Shown here piece by piece: positions 22,368-34,841 of a stretch of 64,000 nt of DNA (position 1 is its first letter; each line of letters starts with the position of its first letter). This DNA is from Plantago ovata (taxonomy: Eukaryota > Streptophyta > Magnoliopsida > Lamiales > Plantaginaceae): contig CM051455.1 in assembly GCA_028274465.1 (NCBI GenBank), forward strand, positions 133,644,096-133,708,095, read 5' to 3'. The position numbers were made by a program, and so were the translations under genes. The notes beneath the pieces were generated by a model. It saw only the letters and a list, made by a program, of their open reading frames with translations, searched no databases and was not told the origin of the DNA.

Positions 22368-23095
22368 CTGTTACAAAATGCACAAGACGTCAATTAATAC
22401 AGGAAAAACACATTTTCATATAACACTCTCAGGTTACACATCACCTCGACAAATAAGCACTTAATGTCCCTATATATGTTTCCTCTAAACCATAATAAGC
22501 TGAATTAAAGACCTGTTGGCATAACAAACAAAACAATCACAAAAAACAGGAAGATGATAAGAGGCCTAATTCCAATGCCAGCCAGAAGAAGGTGCTAAAC
22601 TCATTCAAACCATATGACTAAGACCTCTAACATTTTCATACAACTTGGTCCATCACTGCTGATGCATTTAGCCATTTAGAATGTTAAGCAATTTCATTTT
22701 CTTATTATAAGCAAAATCCACTTCAACAATTGAGACACGACTCTTTCTATGAATTCTAGTTTCAAACATTCTCAAGGTGCAGGTCATTATGCCATTATCC
22801 TCCCTGAAATAAAGCAATTAAGTGAGTGGTGTGGGAATCAATAATGCAACATAGTCCTAAATTCACATAATTGGTGTTGAAATGTGTAGTTAACTACAAG
22901 CATACCAAAAATACGTCCTAATAGTAAAAGGATTAGCGCTTCAACTGGAGTTACTGAACTGGGGAAAAACTACCTATTGAACGAATTAGAAAGGGACAAA
23001 GTAAAAGGACTGGATTAGGCAAAATCCTAATAGTGCTAAAGTCCACGAAAATCAGGAAATTAGAAGCAACTGAATCTCATATATATACCTTGAGA

Positions 23096-23193
23096 GCTCC
23101 ATAGTTATGATTTTGAGCAAGCGAGATCAACCGAGTGATCGAGTTTAGAGCAGCATCCGTGGAAATCCATGGGAGAGACGATCGATCGATCAT
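23096..23193 (-). pseudogene. Unrecognised start exon upstream of helicase fragment
   Basis: ATG at 23193 (minus strand) opens MIDRSSLPWISTDAALNSIT followed by LISLAQNHNYGALK and a GTATAT donor. It looks like a genuine first exon and points toward the helicase fragment at 22367. The protein is not one I recognise and does not match the part of DExH14 that should precede the fragment. The two may have been joined by rearrangement. Confidence 0.35.
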
Positions 23194-23526
23194 TTCAGCT
23201 TCGATTGGAGTTACACAGATTGGGGAAACAAACAGAATTGGACTGGATTGAACTTGGGTGGAGATGGAGATTTTCCGCCGGCCATGGGAGAAATTGGAAT
23301 GGGTGGGTGGAGTGGAGATAGAGATTTTCGAATTTTGATGGGATCTTATTATGGAGGTGCGGAAACATTGCTAAAACGTCCAAATGTTTTGTGTAATATC
23401 AATTTTCCCACCGAATTTTTTTTAAGTTCTGAAAATTTCAAAAACACCTATGTGGTGGTGGTTCTTAATTCTTATCACTTGGAGAGGAATATTTCTTCCC
23501 AATTGCTATGTTTCCTTGTAGTGTAC

Positions 23527-25759
23527 ATGTCCACGAAGCGATGGAAATTAAAGAGAAGAACATCCAACTGTCAGTAAGCTCGGTGAGGTGTGTTGGATTC
23601 CAGTAAGATGGTGGGATTCAATGAGGAGTTGATTCGTTTGATGGACAAGCTCACGTCAGCTGGACCTAGTCGTGAAATCATCTGATCAGTTGTTGGAATG
23701 GATGGGTCTGGTAAGACTACTTTAGCTACCAATCTTTATAATCATCCATTTGTTGTCAGCCATTTTCATGTTCAAGCATGGGCAAATGTATCTCACAATT
23801 TTTCCATGAGGGAAGTTGTTCTTTCCCTTCATACGTGACATCAACATCGATTACAATGTTGATGTGGTTGAAACGATGCAGTTGCACAAGGCTTTGTTTG
23901 ATAGAAAGTATCTCATCATATAGGATTATATATGAAGCAACCTCCCTTTGGATGAGGTAAGGAGATTCATGCCCGACAACAATATTTTATATAGGAAGTA
24001 GAATCTTATTAACAACAAGGCTTTTGAATGTCGCACTTAGTGTTGGCTCTTCTACTCATGAAATGAAGTTTCTAAACGACGATGAAAGTTGGGATTTACT
24101 CTATGGAACTGTACGTGTTTGGACAGGATGATTGCCCTTTTCGCGTTGGAAAAATATGGAAGGAAATCGCCAAGGACTTCCTTTGGCGATTGTTGTAATT
24201 GGTGGACTCCTTAAAGTGTCAGATAACACGCTGGAGCATTGGGCGAATATTGCAGAAAATACCATACCCGTCATAAGCAGAGAAGGCGGCGAACATTGCT
24301 TGAGCATACCATCTTTGAGTTACCAGCAACTACTTGTTCATCTAAAACCGTGCTTTTCTCACATAGCTGCTTTTCCAGAAGATTACAAAATCCATGTCTC
24401 AAGTCTAGTCATGTTATGGACTGCAAAGGGATGTTTCTGAAACCGAGTACAGAAAGAAGTCTGGATGAGGTTACGCTGTGGTACTTGAATGATCTTACTT
24501 GTAGAAATGTAATCATTGTCAAGGCTCAAGGAGCGAAATTGTTTGGGAGAAATGAAATATCTAACCATCATCCATGTTCTGCTAAGGAGTGTTTGCTTAA
24601 GAGAATCTCAGAAGGATAAAAAAAATTTTACGTGCTAAAAGAAGATTTTCTGGACTGTCAAAAAGCAATGGAGAGTCATCGTCTCCTTGTTGTTCATGGA
24701 TCTCAGCTTAAAATCTTTCCGGTACCAAAAGCAACTAGGCTTGTCAGGTCTATCATTTCATTCAGCGATTGGATCTTGTCACCTTAAAGAGAGTACTGTA
24801 AGCTGGTGTGCGTGCTTATTGTTCCTTGATAATCCCGTCTTGCAATTATACGAATGTATTACAATTTACGACTCCTCAAATTTTCAATGACATATCATCA
24901 TGAGTAATCAAATTTCTTCTCTTCATTATCCTCTTTTTGTGGAATCTGGAGGCCTTAGTTGTAGATGGAGTTCCTGAAGGGCACATTCTACCGTCTGAAA
25001 TATGGGACCTGCAGCACATTCAGCATCTTTCATTCCGTCCAGAAATACTTTTGCCAAATCCCCGTGTTAACCAAATTGGTTTTGTTCATAACAGTTTGCA
25101 GTCAGTCAGTCACTTGAAATGATTCAAAATTTTCGTTTCTGTGGTGATGTGCTTGGCAGGATACCAATCTTGATCAAAAAAACTGAAGATTAGTTACGAT
25201 ATGAAGGACATGATGCTATCTCCTTGCTTTACATATCTTTCAGAAACTTGAAACGTTCAAGTGTAGCTTTTGGTTCAGTGCATACGGTGACCTTTTCAAT
25301 AACAAATGCTACTCGATGCCAATCTCCAACGAGCTGTAGCCTCAGAAAGTTAAGTTTGTATAAATCCCTGGTACGTACCGTGGGAAAACATGCCAGTTGT
25401 TGGTTCATTTCCGAACCTTGAAATTGCTTAAACTGAAAGAGGATGCTTTTGCTGCAGGTAAAGAATGACAGTTAACCGAAGGGCAGTCCAGCACTTACAA
25501 TTCATGTCAATCACTGAATACTATCTGGTGACGCAGACGATTGTAGTCATTTTCCAAGACTTTAAAACTTTTGCGAATGTGGCATCTGGAAGCAATTCCA
25601 GTGGTGTTTGGGGAGCTAAATGCACTTAAATCTATCAAGGTATTTAATTGTTCGGTGTCTGCTGTAAGGTCCGCGAAGGAAATATTTGATGAACAACAGA
25701 ACCTGCAGGGGAAAGATGACCTCATAGTTAACGACGCCAGCGAAGAGGAGTCGAAATGA
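23527..25759 (+). pseudogene. NBS-LRR (R1-type) NB-ARC and LRR remainder, multiply broken
   Basis: This is a decayed resistance-gene body. In order: MEIKEKN linker (about 23543), VGFNEELIRLMDKL (about 23612), P-loop GMDGSGKTTLA (about 23696), RNBS-B GSRILLTTRL (about 23995), MKFLNDDESWDLL (about 24064), QGLPLAIVVIGGLL (about 24170-24210), and LKPCFSHIAAFPEDY with MLWTAKGCF (about 24340-24440). LRR pieces follow (MWNLEALVVDGVPEGHILPS at 24937) and the R1-type tail SAKEIFDEQQNLQ with GKDDL (about 25670-25720), ending at a stop at 25759. Many stops and frame changes interrupt it. A TGA precedes the P-loop. It aligns with the gene begun at 13555 and interrupted at 13804. Confidence 0.85.
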
Positions 25760-25799
25760 CAGACCGAGCTGGAGAGCTTGGCAGATGATAACTTATTAA

Positions 25800-27845
25800 C
25801 TTTCATGTTTGTCTTGAACATATATACATGATCAAGGTAACAATTATTTATGTTTATCAATTTTTGTAAGTCCCACATTTCTACTTGTTATATGCAACAA
25901 TAAAGATATTTTATATTTAGCCCAGAAATGATAATGCCAATTTTCTACTGTACTTGTTAAATTCACTTTACTATATGTGTGAGCTTTATAAGCGTAAATA
26001 TTTACGATGTTGATAAGGATGCAGTTTCCCTCTCTGGTCAAATAAAAGCAATTTATTGTGATCTTTCTCAAACATCATTAGAAAATTGTGTACGTTAAAT
26101 TAATAGTGAAGCGGAATCAATATGTAAGATAAACAATTCATATAAGAGAATTGAAATAAAATTAACAACCTGAACCCACTAGTACATGGCAAGACAACCA
26201 TGCGCTTCAGTTCAACACCAAAAGGCAATGGCAAAAGCCTGGAATATCTGATAATTAAAACCTAGCATAAATGACTTTTTTTTTAATATATGACAAAAAA
26301 TCTAACAAGCTAAAAGTCCAACAAAATAAATCACTTCACGAATAGTCCAAATGGCTAGCTAGCAGGTTGCACAAGTAGCTAGATCAAACTCGTTACTCCA
26401 ATTCTTGTACCGTGTCATAACTTCCTCTGGCAGGACTGGAGGGACACTGCCATGGCATTATCAACTGCTGCTGCCATTGAATACAAGTTCATGAACAGTA
26501 TGTAGTCAAAGTGATGATGACTAGTGAAGAAAATGCATAGGCATGGGGTTATACTAATACTACTCTTAAATGTATACTAGTATTGCAGTATGAGGGTCAT
26601 TAATGGCGTGTGCCCATCTTTGAAGCTTCCTTCCTTGGAGTAGCACTCAGTAGCTTTGCCGACACAACCGCACGCCCAACGGCAATGATTTTCTGTTCCT
26701 TAATTTACTTCTTACACTAAAAGTTGCCACTTTTTAATCTTCTGGTCACCATTTTAATACTTGCTCTAGTGAGATATAGTAGTATTATACTACTAGCTAC
26801 TATAGTATATATATATTGTGCACGTACTATATGATATGATAACAAATTCATTAAGACATTGAAATGCGTAACATTTGTCACCCGTTTACAACATTTCCCA
26901 ATACAACCTCAGACTAGCATACCACCAAATTAACCCCAAACAATGTGGGATTAATTATCAACTCAAATGACTAATTCACCCTTCCCAGATAGACCATTTG
27001 TTTGTTCCATTCTGATGGGTCTTTAAAGTAAATTACACGGAAACAATGTATAGTGGCCGACTAACTTACTAATAGTGCTGGCGGTCTTACAATACAAATG
27101 CAAATGTAAGAAAATCTTTAGCCAAACATGTAAAATAACAAAAGGACTAAACGCCTCATCCAAAAAAGTGAACTAGTTGAATTGCTTGACAATGAACTGA
27201 TGGGAGCGTGATGGGGAAGTGATTATGCCACTATCAATTTTTACTTGCTCTTTTTGTATGTAAACTTAATTCTGCAGTCTACAAAGCAAGTCTTCAAATG
27301 TTCTAAAAAGAAGATTCGGAGTAACAGATGAGGAATCTATATTGGTCTGGTCTTAGTGTCTTGCCAATTTGTTGCACCAAAACACGTGCGGAGCTATTAT
27401 TGCATGCCCTAATTTATTTGCTCCGGTTCCGAAATAGTCCCATATAAATTATTTCATATTACAACTTCAAATACAAAATCTACCACAGTATAATATCAGT
27501 TTCATATTTAGATAATGTGTAATGGATCCTTTCGTTTTTCATGTCATAAATGATTACATCCATAAATATCTCCAAATTTAAGAGAGGGGGTGGGGGCATA
27601 GACACATACCGATCAATAACAAACTCAATCGATAAGAGTATTATGATTCTGACTAGAGCTACCCATGAACAGTGACTACTCTCGAGTCTCGACAGTGAAG
27701 GAGTCGAGTTGGGTGTCTGTCTCTTGATTGATTATAACCACTCAAAACTTGATAGTTTTTCCACTTAGCTTTTTCATTTTCAATGCCATTGGAACCGGAG
27801 TATTAAGCTCTAAGTACATGACAAATTTGCCCTGTTTCAAGTAAA
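25800..27845. other. Intergenic spacer, no gene seen
   Basis: AT-rich DNA without a supported gene. A short minus-strand open segment at about 26359-26455 (PPVLPEEVMTRYKNW) looks slightly coding but is only about 30 codons and unrecognised. Confidence 0.5.
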
Positions 27846-27848
27846 TTA

Positions 27849-28085
27849 TACTCCTCCGTTCAGAAACAAATGAAACACTTTAGTTTATAAAAAAAATTAG
27901 GGTCGGTTTGATCTTAAATTTTTCTCGAATCATACAATAAAAATAATTAAAAATATTATATTATTTAGAATGTTTATATTTTCATAATATAAAATTTAAA
28001 TTATTTTTCTTGTATGATTTGGAATTAATACGAGGTCAAACTAACCCTGAAAAGTCAACAAAACAAAGTGTTATGGGTTTCTCCA
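27849..28085. mobile_element. Stowaway-like MITE, right end degraded
   Basis: The left end TACTCCTCCGTTCAGAAACA follows the Stowaway pattern. The interior (TTAGAATGTTTATATTTTCA and AAAAGTCAACAAAAC.AAGTGTTA) matches the complete element at 47093-47349. The right terminal repeat has decayed. Confidence 0.6.
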
Positions 28086-28461
28086 CGTACAAAGTTTACA
28101 GTTTTATGTGGTGTCGTAAAATTGGATACAATGATAACTCAACAAGTAACCTCTCACCGATTGATATATGTGTACGTTTCAATATCTTTTCTCTTTTTGT
28201 TATTTCTTTTTAATATTTTTGAAGATTTATAAAAAATGAAGTGTAATATAGTATTATGCAGTCATCATTCACAAAAATAAGATGGAGCCATACATCTCTG
28301 GTTGAAGAGGACCACAATACATGCATGGGTGATTAATTGATAGAAAACAAACACACATTTAAAGTGGTTGTTTGTTAGATTCGATATCGTTTTCAGGTTA
28401 TGATGATCACTCAACCTAAGCTATTAATGAATGAGAAAATAGATAGATGGATCATATGAAT

Positions 28462-28676
28462 ATACTCCATCCGTTCAAAACCAGTTGTCTCATTTTAACT
28501 TTTACGGTCAATAATTTTTATTTTGACTATAAATTAATTTTTAGCTATAATAATAAAAAATTTAATTTTGAATATTTTGAAGAAGTAGTTTAGAAGTGAC
28601 TTACAATAAATATAACAAAATTATTGTGTGTAAAAAATTGATAATGGAACAACTGATTTGGGAGCGAAGTAGGATG
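28462..28676. mobile_element. Stowaway-like MITE, degenerate
   Basis: The left end TACTCCATCCGTTCAAAACC, with CAGTTGT just inside, pairs imperfectly with ACAACTGATTTGGGAGCGAA at the right. The AT-rich interior is non-coding. Confidence 0.55.
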
Positions 28677-28679
28677 ATC

Positions 28680-30600
28680 GCTAACCTTCTCAGTTCTGCT
28701 CAGCAGTGAGCATCAACAAACAGCAAGAATCAAGTCTACGTCTCTTACAAGGCATTCACATTCTCTCATCTTTCTTTTCATTAAACTAATTTCACTAACT
28801 CACTAAAAGTGGTGAATAGTATCCGCAACAACTTAGTTGGCCTAGGTTACTAGACACATATTTTGCCTTTTGCTTTCACATTCTAGGCTTTTCTCCAAAT
28901 TCATGTCTATCTTTCTAAAATCATGGAAAGCAAGATATTCCTACGCATATGGTAGAGACGTAAACTCCCACTTTGACATGTACATATATGTTAATTTCAA
29001 AAGTTAGATACACACGTGTAGTGACCCCTTGTTATCGTTGATATGGAATTTGTGATGGTAAGAGTAACAAATTTGTGACACCACTTCACATAACATGTGA
29101 ATCTACAAGTTACCTAAAGAATGTATCGGTGGTGTCTTCATAACTGAAGGTGAAATTTTATCGTTAAATGATGTGATGGAGTTTAAATTTTACAACTATA
29201 CATGGATAGTAATTGAATGTGAAGTGTGAACCAACGACTTAATGGTATAGTTAAGCTATACTATGTCTATGATCATCTCTTTTTGGTTCACATCGAGTTG
29301 AGGATGAAAGATCCATAAAAATAGCAATAATTAGTGTACTTGAGCATCCTTGAACAAATTTAATACTAGTAAGCATCTACCAGTAATCTTGGACCACTTG
29401 ATTATTTGTATCCAGCTAATATAAAAATGATTGAACAAAAATGTACATATGTTATATCATAAGTATGTTGTAGATCTTGGAAGGTTTGTTTTCTTATGTA
29501 TTGTCAAGACTTGGACATTGTACTCCTTCAGCAATATAATTAGCCTTTGTTTTAACTTAATTAATAACATTTAGATTAGTATAGTAGATTTGTACCTGCC
29601 AACTCTTTGATTGCAGGTATGCAGTTCAGGAGGCAAACCAAATAAACAAACAAATTGAATGCACCTTGTCCCAAAAGGCAAATAATCTCTGCCTTTGTCC
29701 AATGGGAAATCATTAATAGCAAATCTCACTAATTCAATTCTACCCAAGTAATGAGTAGTAGCAAATACTGGTGAAGTGAAAGTGAAAATTGACATCAAAG
29801 GGTACTACTACTAGGCCTAAACAAGGAGTTGTAACAAAGACATTTTTGTCTCAGTAAAGAGTAAAAACAGCAGAGAATGGACATAATGAGGAAGTCACAT
29901 GGATTTGGGGGGTACACTTTATTTAATAGAAAATGATGTATTTTTTAGTTTGGGTCCAGGTCTAAACGGTCAGTAAAGATTATTCCAAAAGTTAGTGATG
30001 AGAGTTGGGAAAAGCAAAAATGAATGGGGCATAACATTATTAAAGATGATCAATCTCCAGATATATTACACCACCCATATCCTCATGCTCTACAGCTACT
30101 GAGTTAGTAGTACAGAAACTCATTCAAGATTTTGAGTTTTGAAGAAGAAACAACACAATACACATCATGAACAGGCTACAGCTCAAGAAATCAAACATAA
30201 ATAGCAGTAATTTCATTTCAGCTGCCAAAAGGCTTCTTGTACATTTAGGCAGGAAAAAAGTAAAGCTCAACTAAGAACAAGAAAAGGGTCAATGACTATG
30301 CTATGCCAATGCTAACACTAAGCTCAACCACCTTTCTCCGTCCCGGAGAACTATACTAGTAAGAAAAAACTGAAACTCTACATATGCTCAATCCGGCTTT
30401 ACCAGAGAATTGAGTGTTCATCGAGGATTGCGATGAACCTATAACTATTTATGCGCTATATATATAAACACAGACTAACAGGGGTAATCGCAACTGATCA
30501 AATTCTCAGTGCAACAAACATTTGCCTGCCTATTTCATTACTTCCTGCTGTGTTTAGTATAATTTAGATACTCCTGTCCTGTCTCTCTACCCCTATTAAC
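28680..30600. other. Intergenic spacer, no gene seen
   Basis: No coding or RNA gene is supported. The last part (about 30150-30658) is probably the 3' flank and 3' UTR of the DUF620 gene. Confidence 0.5.
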
Positions 30601-30658
30601 ACTTGCTGCCCTGCTGCGAGTTTGTCCTACCTTCCCAAACTACCACCTTCCCGCCGGA

Positions 30659-32328
30659 CTATGTTACTGCTTTTGGTGTCTCCGGCTTTTCTGCCTCTTC
30701 CTGTGGCAATTCTGAGGTTTCGCTGACAGGGCTGGATTTCAAGTCGGCTGGTGGAATGAAACATTCCGTTGATAGCCCTGGAACATTGAATGCCACCTCA
30801 GTAATTGTCCAGGCCTCTTCCATTCTGGTTTTTGAATGGCTCATGGTAGTCTCACCAAACTGGAAGAGGGTCACCACTGAATGCCCAGCGTGGGCGATCA
30901 TGATTCCTTCAACGGGGCGGTAATCGTCCAAGAAGGAATTTATGGTAGTTTCCCAGTAGACAGCATCCCCGCCAATGGATTGGATTCGGGTAAGATGCGA
31001 ATCCTCCATGTGCACAAGGAGACCTGTCCTTTGGCTGAAGTAGCCAAACAGGACATGCCGTATGATTTCGGCTGGCCCTTCGCTCCTCGCCTTCAATATC
31101 TGGGAGTCAGCAGAAACCTTCAAGACGAAGCAGTCTTCGTCATTTATTTTCTTCTCCCCTATGCATAAAGCATCAGTAAACATACTGGCTGTAGTTCTCG
31201 GATCAAGACCCTGCATAAGCAAACACCAACATTAGCGCATTACATTCGCAAACAAACACTCGAACATAAAAAAAAAATACCAACAGTTGCGAATTCCAAA
31301 CCTGAAGGGCTCGGCGCAATGGCCTAACAGGACCCTTCGCCGTGTGCGCACCAAGCCACGGTGTGTGCCTCCACACAACCTCCCCATTGCACCCCGCATG
31401 AACTTTGCTAGCCCCAACTGCTAGCTCAACATACCACATGTCCGGGTTCATCTGCCACAGGACGAACCCACCAGACTCTGCATCTCGTGCAGCATTCCTG
31501 TTCTTCAACACCTTCGTGGCAGTCTCAAACTCCGCAGCCACCATCTTCAACCTCCCCACCACACAAGCATTCTTCACCAAGCTCTGCGCCTTCTGCCCTC
31601 CACATGCAGCTGTAAACTGCTGCAATATGTATTGAGCCGACGACGCCTCCTACATTTTAACCAAAATGAGTTACCAATACAAAATCTACTCAACAACAAA
31701 TCACAGTCAGCTTATAAGTTATAACTATTCAAGCTTGCCAACAAACGAAAGTGACATAAATTGAAGGACTAATCACCAATTAACAAATCATGCTCTGCTA
31801 TTGCACTAATCAATTTCAGTAAATTGAACACCAAATAACAAAATAGTCCCTCCATCAATGCGCTAAAACAAACAAACTGAGTAAAATCCAAATGACCAAA
31901 TCATGCTCTAAAAAACAAACACTTACAATAGGAGTGTCCTTAACACTCAGATGAGGCAGAGGCTCAGCGTTGCTAACATGCACCGGAGCGAGCGGCGCAC
32001 CCATGACCCCAAGCAACAGCCTCAGATCAGACTTCTTCTCCCCATTCTCACCCACCGGAGCCGACGAATTCCGCCCCAGCTGCCCTCTAACCCAGTCGCC
32101 AATACCCGACCCGAACCGTTTAGACGCACCAATCACCATAGCATCCGGATCCGGACCCTCAATCACCGGTGTCAGCGTCTCTCCTACCGGTCTAAGGCTA
32201 CCGGATCTCTCAAACGAGTCGGAATTATTCTTATTCCGTCTCAGAATGCTCGACCGGGACCTTAGAGGAGAGAGTCCGCGCACCACCTCGTCCTTCAATG
32301 TCGTGAAGAATCCTTGCTTCTTCTCCAT
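30659..32328 (-). CDS. DUF620 family protein
   Basis: Three exons on the minus strand (32328-31927, 31649-31302, 31210-30659), all GT-AG and in phase, give 433 residues, normal for this plant-specific family. The N-terminus reads MEKKQGFFTTLKDEVVRGLS PLRSRS, followed by a Ser/Pro-rich part. The core DUF620 region begins at the exon 1/2 junction (LPHLSVKDTPIEASSAQYIL) and has FVLWQMNPDMWYVELAVG in exon 2 and the GLDPRTTASMFTDA block at the start of exon 3. The C-terminus is acidic and proline-rich. Arabidopsis has several paralogues; no biochemical role is established, so none is given here. No signal peptide or membrane segment is seen. Confidence 0.92.
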
Positions 32329-32435
32329 TTCCGATCACCTGAACAATCCAATCGGAGGTTCTGTATGTGTATGTGAAGGTGTGAAAACTGAGAAAAACCA
32401 AAAAGGTAAAATGATGTGCGAATGTATAGAGAGAG

Positions 32436-32467
<32 letters not shown>

Positions 32468-32790
32468 TAAACCCTATGGAAGAGGTGCTTTCGGAGAGAG
32501 TGTATATAGGAAACACCAATTCAGCATGAGAGAAGAGAAGAAGGAAGGAGATTCAGTTATAGAGAGAGAAAGTACAAGTGTTTTTTTTAGTTAGAGAAAT
32601 GGCGAGAGGTATTTAGAGAGAGAAACACTGAAAGGGACTGCTGCTTCCTTGCTGTGTAGACTAGAGAGAGAGTGTGTGTGTGAGAGTGAGAGTGAGAGTG
32701 TTGCTGCGGCTTTATGTAGGTGGGGACAGTCAAACACGAAGAGAGTGTGCTCCACGCGTTTGTAGGGGTCACAACTCACACACACTAGTC
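32329..32790 (-). promoter_or_regulatory. DUF620 gene leader/promoter with GA/CT microsatellites
   Basis: Read on the minus strand this is a CT-rich leader. Plus-strand GA tracts lie at about 32440-32468, 32560-32572 and 32660-32700. Plant 5' UTRs and core promoters often have such pyrimidine patches. Apparent frames on the plus strand (Glu-Arg repeats) are artefacts of the GA repeat. Confidence 0.5.
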
Positions 32791-33044
32791 AGTACCCTCA
32801 TTTCATTTTTACATTTTTTTTTTCTAGAAAATTATATATTTACGCCGTTATGTGCTATCCCATTTTTAGTGTTACTGAATGTTTCACTCTGAGGTAATGT
32901 ATTACGATGGTGAAATTTGGTTTACAGAGTGATAATGTACATGAAACGGGGTGTAGCACTTCAAGTTTGGCGCGAGATGGTCGTGTAAAATACCGCGAAT
33001 TTTGATTTATTAACCGTTTTTTTAAATAATTTATCGGGTTGGTA

Positions 33045-34118
33045 TTTTTTTAAAGTTAAAAATAATTGTAAACGCTTTGAGATTTGAAGATCGGCTTTTG
33101 TGGATTTTGTTTATGTTTGAAGAAAAATGATTAATGTCAAAATTCCACTTTGAATAACTTATATTCAGCCTAATAATATGAAAGTAACTCCATTTTACTT
33201 TGTTGGAATACAAAATTACCCTTAATTTGAGTGAAATATTTGTATTAGTAGATGTACTTTAGTCAATATAATAAAATTATGAAATTACATTTTGATTATA
33301 TTGAGATTGCCATGCATATAGGTTTCTAATCTAGATGTCGTAGGGGCATCTTATCATAATCATAACGGATATATTAAGAGGGATGGGATATACTAGATAT
33401 ATTTTGATCTAGTGCAATTGCAAATAGTTTTGCGCATAGGAAATTATACGATACGTATGGTTTTCTCTCAGCTTTTTTTCGTATTTCATGTGGCAATTGG
33501 CAATACATTAAGAGACACATGATAAAAAAATTATTCGGTAAACTATTCATCTTATTTGGTACGGAAAAAGTAACTTAATGAAATTGTTGCGCATATTAGT
33601 ATTTTTTATAATTTATCATAATGTTGTTTTTAAATTTAAAGAGAATTGTAAATGCTTTGAGATTTAAAAATCTGCATTGTGAATTTTGTTTATTAGAAGG
33701 AAAAATGATTAATGTCAAATTTCACTTTGAATAGGTTGGATATATTCAGCCTGACAGTCACCTCATTTTCTTTTGTTGGAATAAAAAATATCCTTTAATT
33801 TATGTGAAATATGTAAAAATGGATATACTTTAGTCAAGATAATAAAACTGTGAAATTACATTTTAATTATATTGAAATTGCCATGCTTATAGGTTTGTGA
33901 TCTAGATGTAGGGGTCACTTTAAATTTAAGGGATATATTAAAAGGGATAGGATATATTAAGAGGGATGGGATATACTATATGTATTGTCAAAATTCCACT
34001 TAGAATATTAGAATAGGTTGTATATTCAGCCTAATAATATGAAATATGAAAGTAACTCCATTTTTCTTTTGTTGGAATACAAAATGACCCTTAATTTGAG
34101 TGAAATATTTGTATTTGT
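33045..34118. repeat. Two and a partial diverged direct repeats (about 300 bp)
   Basis: Units lie at about 33050-33345, 33630-33915 and a partial one at 33985-34118. Shared blocks include AAAAATGATTAATGTCAAA, ATATTCAGCCT, TTTGTTGGAATA, TACTTTAGTCAA and ATTGCCATGC. The unit is AT-rich and non-coding. A long T/C tract and a GAAGGGAGTATA end (about 34270) follow, perhaps from another MITE. Confidence 0.75.
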
Positions 34119-34841
34119 ATATGTTTTTTTTTTTTTCTTTTTTTTTTTCTTTTTGAAACAGCTATCAATTTTTATTTCAATACCGAGTATGAGAAATACT
34201 CATAAAGGTTCCACATACAAAACTTCAAAACTGTTGACCGCGAAAAGTCAAAACGGTGCAACTGTTTTGGGACGAAGGGAGTATATATCTAAGAAGTCAT
34301 AGACACACCCTAAACCTTATGTACTCGAACTCGGAGAGAGAGAGCGGCCAGTTTTGATCTCTTCATCCATTGACCACGAAAGCTTCAAGTTGAGACCAGA
34401 TTTTGCTAATTACCGAACTACGTAATTCATTGATTTGTAATGTTTTCTGACAAAATCTATGTTCTATATTCATTTTCCATGTTTTCACACAAATACATAA
34501 ACAAACAGGGATGAGATACAAGGTGATTAGGTAAGATATTCAATTTATTTTGCGAAGAAAAATGAAAAGCGTATTTTTATGCAATATTTTTAGATTTATT
34601 GGGCATGCATTTTGCATTTGCGCCCGAGGTGTTTAGAAATGCAATTTTTTAATGTATAATTTGGCCTTCTGGTCTTCTTCTTCTATAAATCTAAACACAT
34701 TTTCGCAACTTTTTTTTTTTTGGAGAGGAAACATACTTTCATTCATCACCAGAAATTGATCAACTTACATCAACCGGAATGTCTAAAGGAAGCTCCGAAA
34801 ACCAAAAGAAACCGAAACCGTAGAACGTGCTAGCGAATGGG

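Larger units (their letters stand above)
13805..23523. mobile_element. Putative CACTA-type element inserted in NBS-LRR gene
   Basis: The left end at 13805 reads CACTACAAGAAAAA, a standard CACTA terminus. It is followed by repeated GTGACAC / GCGTCACTATA motifs within 160 bp, as expected of subterminal repeats. The right-end candidate at 23511-23523 reads TTTCCTTGTAGTG (reverse complement CACTACAAGGAAA). TAC flanks both ends (13802-13804 and 23524-23526), as expected for the 3-bp CACTA target duplication, and NBS-LRR sequence stops at one side and resumes on the other. Weak points: the right end lacks the GTGAC/GTCACTA subterminal repeats, there is no transposase, and another CACTACAAGA-type end occurs at 14574-14583 (flank GGA). 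The interval holds a tRNA-like sequence, MADS exons, an NBS scrap, F-box unit B and a helicase fragment. An unrecognised coding-like exon also lies at 14735-14836 on the minus strand (contains MGQLAELDALQQ). Confidence 0.45.

Noticed and set aside
31951..32470. Plus-strand frames of 104 and 166 codons
   Set aside because: Antisense shadows of DUF620 exon 1 ending in a GA microsatellite that reads as Glu-Arg repeats.
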